From positions 1 through 18,944 of the forward strand of contig CAJUDX010000059.1 of the NCBI GenBank assembly GCA_910584785.1: 18,944 nt of DNA, in the 5' to 3' direction. The position numbers and the translations under genes were made by a program. This stretch comes from an uncultured Lachnospiraceae bacterium (GTDB lineage: Bacteria; Bacillota; Clostridia; Lachnospirales; Lachnospiraceae). A model generated the notes under the pieces. That model did no database searches and was not told where the DNA came from. It was given only the letters and a program-made list of their open reading frames with translations. Shown here piece after piece: positions 14,272 to 18,944 of this stretch; positions within the stretch are counted from its first letter, which is position 1; every line of letters starts with the position of its first letter.

Positions 14272-14895
14272 TTATCCTATGTTTGCTATTTTCGGATGCC
14301 TTGGCTTCCGATAAATAAGAATAGCCAATATAAATCCAACAACAACTCCGGCAATATGTGCAAGATTATTCGTTTCCGCACTTCGAAATCCAAGATACAA
14401 AGAAATGATAATCATAAGGACCATTTGATGGGTTTTTAGGGTTTCCAATTGCCCTCGATTCATCAGAATAATATAGAATAAGCCTCCAGCAATGCCAAAA
14501 ATCGCTCCCGAAGCTCCTGCCGAGACAATGGCTTCCTCAATTCCCATGCTCTTTTCCCAGAAGTACCACCCCACCTGAACCAAATTAACTCCAATTCCGC
14601 AGCTAAGGTAAAACAGCAAATAGCGTCGCTTCCCCATAGCCTTTTCCATGAAACTGCCAAAAATAAAAAGAATCAGCATATTATTTACCAAATGCCGGAT
14701 TCCAAAATGCATAAATACAGCAGTCAGCAATCGATAGTATTCTCCATCTAAAACAGCAGGAACAAACATCGCCCCATGCTTTAGCATAAAGGCCACATTC
14801 TCTGAAGACCCAGTTAAATCCAGGTATAGAAAATATACAATGTTTACCAGCATAATTCCCCAGGTTACAACATCTTTATCTTTCCAATCTTCCAT
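14272..14895 (-). CDS. Rhomboid family intramembrane serine protease
   Basis: A 207-residue rhomboid with about six membrane helices. The catalytic dyad is Ser129 in AGASGAIFG and His180 in NNLAHIAGVVVGF; the oxyanion motif H-x-x-x-N is RHLVNN (H68, N72). Loop 1 includes GEYYRLLTAVFMHFG, as in bacterial GlpG relatives. Rhomboids cut single-pass membrane proteins within the bilayer. AAGGAG lies 7 nt before the ATG. It leads the transcript rhomboid-HIT-sigma. Regulated proteolysis of the DUF4367 membrane protein is an attractive idea, but nothing in the sequence proves it. The 208-bp gap upstream separates it from the FHA gene and should hold its promoter, for which no strong match was found. 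Confidence 0.93.
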   Translation of the reverse strand: MEDWKDKDVVTWGIMLVNIVYFLYLDLTGSSENVAFMLKHGAMFVPAVLDGEYYRLLTAVFMHFGIRHLVNNMLILFIFGSFMEKAMGKRRYLLFYLSCGIGVNLVQVGWYFWEKSMGIEEAIVSAGASGAIFGIAGGLFYIILMNRGQLETLKTHQMVLMIIISLYLGFRSAETNNLAHIAGVVVGFILAILIYRKPRHPKIANIG

Positions 14896-15103
14896 TCACA
14901 TGCTCCTTGTGTATCATTTCCAATGCTTCCCTGTATTATCAAACCTAACACTCCACAGTGTATTAAGCTCAACCTAAAAGCCGATCATGATAAAATAATA
15001 CACCTGTTTTCTGAATTTATCATATCATAATTTGCAAGACTTGTTAAGTAGAATGGAAAATTTTTCAATAGAAGTTCCTAATTTTCCCTTTTTTTGCAAA
15101 ATT

Positions 15104-16639
15104 TTAGTAAAAAACAAAGGAAAGATCGGCAATTGTCAGTTTATCATCTCTTTTCAGCGGATAGGATTCATTTGCTTCCAGACGATAATCACCCACCAAG
15201 GTTCCATTAGAAGAATTTAAGTCAGTTACTTGATACCTTCCATCTTCCTCATCAATTCTTAAATGAATCCGACTTATGGTATCCTTTTTTAACACATAAT
15301 CAACAATCCCTTCTTGCTTGCCAATAATAAAAGGAAAATAGGGAATTACAATATCCTCCAGTGAAGGATTAACACTTTTTAATCCATGGCTATCTTCGTT
15401 ACCCAACGAACACTCTGCCAGCAGTACGGTATCTCCTGCCCCTTTTCCTTCCTGCCCTTTCTCCTCCACCCTCTTTTTAAATCCGTTTTCTCCTTCTTCT
15501 TTCTTCGTTCTTTCTAAATTTTCGCTCCATTTTCCCCATTCTGTTCTATTTTCATTCCATTCTTCTCCTGCTTCTCCCCATATCATCGACTTCTCTTCCC
15601 AATCCAGTTCGTACTCCGCTTTCCCTTCTCGAAGATACTCTTCCTCAAAGCTTTCTTCTTCAAAACTCATCTGCCATTCTTCTTGTTCCGCCTTTTTCTT
15701 ATCCTTCATTCTCTTATCTATTCCAGGAATATTATCATTTTGTTTTTTCTTCCAAAAATAGAAAAGGATTCCCAATGCCACACCCATTTCAAATGCAATC
15801 CATCCTATTCTATACTGGTACAAGCCCGCCCTGCCGGCATATAGCCATACCATCCCTGGACCAGCAAACAAAAGCCCTGCTGCTCCAACGAGTGCCTTCC
15901 CTTGGATACTTCCGCTTTTCTTAACTTTTTCCTTTCTCTCTTTTCTTTCGCCTTTTTCTTTTTCCTTCCCCTTCCCTTCCTCATCCCATTTTGCCTCAAT
16001 CTTCTTTTGTTTTACTTCTCCATCTAACTTTATTTCCCTTATTTGCTTTCCATCCTCATTTTCTCCCTCTGTCCCAGTGCCTTCTCTCCGTTTTCCCTTT
16101 TGACCCCGCCGTATTATTTTCAGCAAATCTTCAATTCCATAATAATCCTTTTGGCTTTCTTGATACAGCCTATACGCCAAAACCACAGATTCATTATCTT
16201 TATGATCCGTCTTTTTTAACAGATACTGCAAAAGCTTTTCCATCGCTTCAGGAAAACTTTTTTCATAACCGGGAACATAGCAAAGCCAAACCTGATAGGA
16301 TTCTGGATCAACATAAATATGCTCTGGTTCAAGCAAAAGATTGGATTCGGTAAGAAGGTAATCCTCAATTCGTTTTAACACAGCACCAATTTCCACAACC
16401 AATGTGCTTAACTCTTCTTTTCGTATTTCCCGAAACTCCAGAATACGGCTTAACGGTTGCTTTGAAGTAATTTCATAATAAAAATACCTTCCTATTTCCT
16501 CCTGCTTTATCCGAAATTTAAGCAGCCCTTCAATGGAATTTCCTGTAAGCATACGGATTTCAAAGCTTTCCTCGTCGTCCTGACCGGCCTCTAAAATCAA
16601 ATAATTATGGCGCATTTCCCTCTTGTAACTTACGTTCAT
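15104..16639 (-). CDS. DUF6382-FHA membrane protein of the Tad pilus operon
   Basis: A 511-residue protein in three parts. Residues 5-175 match the DUF6382 pattern found at the N-terminus of FHA proteins in Tad loci (HNYLILE, then LLLEPEHIYVD and VWLCYVPG). A highly charged Lys/Glu linker (180-242) is followed by two membrane helices (about 247-268 and 277-297). A second Glu-rich linker leads to a C-terminal FHA domain (about 432-507), with its phosphothreonine-binding residues S456, R457, H459 and SSNGT (N478). FHA domains read phosphothreonine, so the kinase at 4570-6078 is the natural candidate partner. TTGGAGGAG precedes the ATG. The first 35 bp overlap the TadE-like gene. It is the last gene of the operon. 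The family name is recalled; the FHA call is firm. Confidence 0.88.
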   Translation of the reverse strand: MNVSYKREMRHNYLILEAGQDDEESFEIRMLTGNSIEGLLKFRIKQEEIGRYFYYEITSKQPLSRILEFREIRKEELSTLVVEIGAVLKRIEDYLLTESNLLLEPEHIYVDPESYQVWLCYVPGYEKSFPEAMEKLLQYLLKKTDHKDNESVVLAYRLYQESQKDYYGIEDLLKIIRRGQKGKRREGTGTEGENEDGKQIREIKLDGEVKQKKIEAKWDEEGKGKEKEKGERKERKEKVKKSGSIQGKALVGAAGLLFAGPGMVWLYAGRAGLYQYRIGWIAFEMGVALGILFYFWKKKQNDNIPGIDKRMKDKKKAEQEEWQMSFEEESFEEEYLREGKAEYELDWEEKSMIWGEAGEEWNENRTEWGKWSENLERTKKEEGENGFKKRVEEKGQEGKGAGDTVLLAECSLGNEDSHGLKSVNPSLEDIVIPYFPFIIGKQEGIVDYVLKKDTISRIHLRIDEEDGRYQVTDLNSSNGTLVGDYRLEANESYPLKRDDKLTIADLSFVFY

Positions 16640-17072
16640 ATCTCTCCTCCAACTGCTTTAGTGCTGCCATCATCCGTAAAAATTCCTCCGGGGCATAAAC
16701 CCGGTTAGAAATCTCCAAACTCCATGTTTTCCCCCTTTGCTGACCACTATACTGCCCTTTTATCCGCAATATTCCCTTATCCAGCTCCAGTTTCTTCCCT
16801 TCCATCGAAAGCATCAGCCCAAAGTTTTGTTGTATCTGTGCTTCTATCTCCTTTTCCCGTTCATCCTCGTCATGGCGCAGCTGTTCTACGGCCTCAAAAA
16901 GCTTCATCCCACTCTTCGTTTCATCATGAATCCGATAAGCCTGCTGAATTAAAATCACCATTACCATACAAAAAACAGCCATAACATATGCCATTTCCAC
17001 TGTATAACTCGCGGAAAACCACCATCCCGTTTTATCCTTATTTTTATTCTGCTCCTTTGCCAAGGCACTCAT
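16605..17072 (-). CDS. TadE-like pseudopilin, 155 aa
   Basis: A 155-residue protein with one N-terminal membrane helix (about 24-45) whose entry sequence, ASYTVEMAYVMAVF, fits the TadE/TadF and type IV prepilin-like pattern: if cleavage follows A21, the conserved Glu26 is at +5. The remainder is a charged helical stretch (LRHDEDEREKEIEAQIQQ) and a short beta part (LRIKGQY). Pseudopilins of this type are processed by the prepilin peptidase encoded 33 bp upstream and support Tad pilus assembly at the membrane. A GGGGG stretch stands directly before the ATG at 17072, so the site is close and the start could be slightly off. It overlaps the FHA gene by 35 bp. Confidence 0.72.
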   Translation of the reverse strand: MSALAKEQNKNKDKTGWWFSASYTVEMAYVMAVFCMVMVILIQQAYRIHDETKSGMKLFEAVEQLRHDEDEREKEIEAQIQQNFGLMLSMEGKKLELDKGILRIKGQYSGQQRGKTWSLEISNRVYAPEEFLRMMAALKQLEERYERKLQEGNAP

Positions 17073-17105
17073 CCCCCTGCATACTAAACCTTCCTATTCC
17101 ATCCA

Positions 17106-17582
17106 CTACAACCCTGCCAGATAAACACTTAGAGGAAGAGTAAATACCAGAAACGGCAGCTTTTTCTTCCGGTAATCCTTTCCTGCCATCCTTCCCCATA
17201 GTAAAAACACCAAACCAGAAAAACTGCTAAAAAGCAGCGCAGAAAAAAATAACAGCATATTTTTCCAAAAGCCAAGATAAATCCCGGTAATCACAAAGAA
17301 AATCCCATCTCCCTCTCCCAGGGCACCCCCGCTGCATTTGCTGATAATTAAGAGAACTACGCCAATCAAACTCCCCATCCATAAAAAACTCATTTTCGTT
17401 CCTACTGCCATCCCTTGATACCAAAACGCCGCCGGCATCTGATCCATATTTACGGGAAACACCTTCTGGCAAATCTGCGAGGTAAGAAAATGGACAAAAA
17501 AGAATAAAAACACCCACCCGGAAACTGCCCTTTTTCGCCCATCCTGCCAGGCTGCCATCACCACATAAAGAATAAAACTCAA
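17106..17582 (-). CDS. Prepilin peptidase, A24 family (TadV/CpaA-like)
   Basis: A 158-residue polytopic protein with four to five membrane helices. Both catalytic aspartates of A24 peptidases are present: D14 in WQDGRKRAVSGW and D92 in the GxGD motif GEGDG (89-93). The C-terminal KKKLPFLVFTLPL matches the conserved late loop. The size is that of stand-alone TadV/CpaA peptidases, which lack the methylase domain of PilD. It cleaves the leader of Flp prepilins and TadE/F pseudopilins at the inner membrane face; two such substrates are encoded beside it. The start is TTG at 17582, supported by GGGAGG 7 nt upstream and no better codon nearby. It lies 75 bp after the larger TadE-like gene. Confidence 0.88.
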   Translation of the reverse strand: MSFILYVVMAAWQDGRKRAVSGWVFLFFFVHFLTSQICQKVFPVNMDQMPAAFWYQGMAVGTKMSFLWMGSLIGVVLLIISKCSGGALGEGDGIFFVITGIYLGFWKNMLLFFSALLFSSFSGLVFLLWGRMAGKDYRKKKLPFLVFTLPLSVYLAGL

Positions 17583-17657
17583 CCTATCGCCTCCCTATCA
17601 ATCATTTGACTCATAATCACAATTCACCTTCCTTTTTTCCCACTCTTCTTTCTCTCT

Positions 17658-18515
17658 TTATTTACCGCAGCAATACGAACATCCTCCCAAGTGCTCTACT
17701 TCTGACAGTTTTACTGCCTGAACATAAGCGGTAATTGCTGAACATGATACATCCGAATGATACCGGCTGCCGCTTTTCATTATAAATACGGAATCTCCCT
17801 CCCCTGCTCTGCTTCCACAGACAGCACAAGGGTAATACTTTCCACCGCTCTGATTCCTCATCTCTGAAATAGATCCAAGTTCCACCGTCTGCAGCCGGTT
17901 AGCCAGATAATGACAGTCCCTAGAGCGATGATATCGAGTAGAGCTCTTCCCTATATAAACTACCTCCTCTTCTTTGTCTGCCGTTTCCTCCCCTTCCTCA
18001 CGCTCCTGACCATCCCTTCCTATCCAGGCCCGGCGTACACTTCCCGAAGAAAAGGACAGGGAATTTAGTCCTATAAGAGAAAACGGCATCTCCATCTGAT
18101 AATCAAGATGAAAATCCACCATTTCACCATCGCGCAAAAAATCAGAAGATAAAAAAGACATTTTCCCCATACCCTCCTGAGAAAACATCGTTTTTGCCAA
18201 TGCCTGCCCGCCAATCCCGGCAGCACCATTAACAAGTCCAAGCAGCAAATCCTGCTTCCACTCCCCTTCTTCCTTAGGAAGTTCTTCTCCCTGTGTCAGG
18301 CAGTATTCAAGATAAGCATACTGGCAGAGTCTTTCATTTACCGATTCCAGCGCTGCCTGAACCTGGCGCTGCCGTTCCATCATGCGAAAGGGAATCATCA
18401 TACAAACAATTGCAAAAATAAAAATAGACAATGCCAATGCTGCTTCCACCGAAACCGACCCACCAAACTCCTTTTTCCGCCACGACTTTTTACCCATTGC
18501 TTTACTTTTTCTCAC
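17658..18515 (-). CDS. TadE-like pseudopilin with twin YHxxxC/CxxC modules
   Basis: A 285-residue protein. The N-terminus is a textbook pseudopilin signal: FGG|SVSVEAALALS, where cleavage after G19 puts Glu24 at +5, leading into a membrane helix (20-43). A helical stretch to about 110 and a beta-rich middle follow. The C-terminus has two tandem cysteine-histidine modules: about 187-234 (YIGKSSTRYHRSRDCHYL, then YYPCAVC; H196, C201, C230, C233) and 243-285 (FIMKSGSRYHSDVSCSAI, then GGCSYCC; H253, C258, C279, C282). They resemble Ada-type or host-surface zinc-binding repeats. GTG at 18515 or ATG at 18497 could start it; neither has a strong site. It is the first gene visible in the operon; the upstream DNA holds repeats, not tad genes. 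Confidence 0.78.
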   Translation of the reverse strand: MRKSKAMGKKSWRKKEFGGSVSVEAALALSIFIFAIVCMMIPFRMMERQRQVQAALESVNERLCQYAYLEYCLTQGEELPKEEGEWKQDLLLGLVNGAAGIGGQALAKTMFSQEGMGKMSFLSSDFLRDGEMVDFHLDYQMEMPFSLIGLNSLSFSSGSVRRAWIGRDGQEREEGEETADKEEEVVYIGKSSTRYHRSRDCHYLANRLQTVELGSISEMRNQSGGKYYPCAVCGSRAGEGDSVFIMKSGSRYHSDVSCSAITAYVQAVKLSEVEHLGGCSYCCGK

Positions 18516-18544
18516 CTTTCACTTCTCACAGTGTTTTTTGTCTC

Positions 18545-18605
18545 TTAATATTTCCTGTGCATTAATTTTTTCTGTTTTTTAATATTTTCTGTGCATTAAT
18601 TTTTT
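18545..18605. repeat. Two direct repeats of 27 bp, 34 bp apart
   Basis: Copies at 18545-18571 and 18579-18605 differ at one base. Each holds TTAATATTT, then CTGTGCATTAA and a T-run. They lie 30-90 bp upstream of the Tad operon start, where a promoter or operator would be, so paired regulator sites are possible. A local slippage duplication is the simple alternative. Confidence 0.8.
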
Positions 18606-18776
18606 ACACTCTGAAAGATAAATGTCCACACCCTCTTTTCACCCATCCAAAGTGCTTTTCCATGAGATTCCCGGACTTCGTACTTGGAGAGAAAATTACA
18701 CTTATAGCATCGGTATCGTGGATTACCTCTTTAGCCGATGAAAAAAGGGCATGGACATTCATCTTCCAGAGTAAAA
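18602..18776. mobile_element. MITE-like element with imperfect terminal inverted repeats
   Basis: About 175 bp bounded by arms at 18602-18633 and 18747-18776. Aligned as inverted repeats, the arms share about 26 positions with four mismatches, plus a 2-base insertion (core ATGTCCA). The minus strand inside reads RGNPRYRCYKCNFLS directly after a stop codon, a zinc-ribbon-like pattern seen at the start of several transposases, so the element may be an internally deleted insertion sequence. No target duplication was identified with certainty. An alternative is a large hairpin RNA with an inner CATCGG/CCGATG stem. Confidence 0.5.
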
Positions 18777-18780
18777 CCTA

Positions 18781-18891
18781 TAAACCTTCATGCGCCCACA
18801 AGTGGTCGTACCACCATAAATAAAAGTCTGCTGGGCGCACTTGGAATACCTGAACTTAGACCGCCTAACCGGCGGTGAATATTTACAGTAA
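18781..18891 (+). repeat. 111-bp structured repeat, right copy 1
   Basis: Inverted relative to 6481-6591, with four differences. Stems: TGCGCCCA (18791-18798) with TGGGCGCA (18832-18839); GTGGT (18802-18806) with ACCAC (18810-18814); ACCGCC (18860-18865) with GGCGGT (18871-18876). Confidence 0.92.
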
Positions 18892-18944
18892 CCTTCATGC
18901 GCCCACAAGTGGTCGTACCACCATAAATAAAAGTCTGCTGGGCG
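18892..18944 (+). repeat. 111-bp repeat, right copy 2 (truncated by window end)
   Basis: The first 53 bases repeat right copy 1 from its ccttcatgcgc start, giving a period of 107 bp. The copy runs off the window, so the full array length is unknown. Confidence 0.9.

Noticed and set aside
15991..16353. Plus-strand 120-codon ORF
   Set aside because: It is antisense to the charged linker of the DUF6382-FHA protein, with no start signal.
18602..18776. Riboswitch upstream of the Tad operon
   Set aside because: No match to cobalamin, cyclic-di-GMP or T-box core motifs was seen; the terminal inverted repeats and zinc-ribbon relic favour a mobile element.
18781..18944. CRISPR array
   Set aside because: The units are 107-bp tandem copies without distinct spacers, and there are no cas genes.

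Overview
The window reads as a chromosomal segment of an anaerobic Gram-positive Clostridia bacterium, most likely Lachnospiraceae. That assignment is inferred from family content: MecA, a tiny 2[4Fe-4S] ferredoxin, a DUF1858 protein, a stand-alone MurG, a DUF6147-like secreted protein, and a Tad-type pilus locus with DUF6382/FHA, TadE-like and prepilin peptidase genes. Ribosome binding sites are strong GGAGG types and most genes lie on the minus strand. No rRNA, tRNA, CRISPR array or phage gene was seen.

Layout. (1) 1-3409, minus: an envelope operon of a membrane-anchored GH18/SH3 protein, a metallophosphoesterase lipoprotein and the N-terminus of a cell-wall amidase cut by the window edge. 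(2) 3623-6078, minus: a Ser/Thr kinase fused to a degenerate ParA/MinD-like domain, a second small degenerate P-loop protein of TadZ/CpaE type, and a small unknown protein. (3) 6124-6687: a gene-poor stretch with a 111-bp structured repeat and two in-frame short ORFs on the minus strand. (4) 6688-10090: mecA (+), DUF1858 (-), ferredoxin (+), a class I glutamine amidotransferase-like hydrolase (+) and a MerR-type regulator with a long acidic tail (-). (5) 10294-14895: a DUF6147-like secreted protein and a DUF4367 anti-sigma-like membrane protein (-), murG (+), then sigma factor, HIT protein and rhomboid (-). (6) 15104-18515, minus: Tad pilus accessory operon with a TadE-like pseudopilin carrying two YHxxxC/CxxC modules, prepilin peptidase, second TadE-like protein and a DUF6382-FHA membrane protein. 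(7) 18516-18944: a tandem 27-bp repeat, a MITE-like element with long imperfect terminal inverted repeats, and a second copy of the 111-bp repeat, itself tandem and running off the window.

Working together. A protein kinase fused to an inactive-looking ParA domain, a second TadZ-like protein and an FHA (phosphothreonine-reader) protein inside a Tad operon suggest a phospho-signalling arm on pilus assembly. Its two halves are about 9 kb apart, and each has a copy of the 111-bp repeat upstream, in opposite orientation. An inversion between those copies would place the two operons head to head.

Main oddities: the kinase has no ATG/GTG/TTG start in frame with its glycine-rich loop (ATT start or one-base frameshift), its frame overlaps the next gene by 161 bp, and a sigma/anti-sigma-like pair is separated by an opposite-strand murG.
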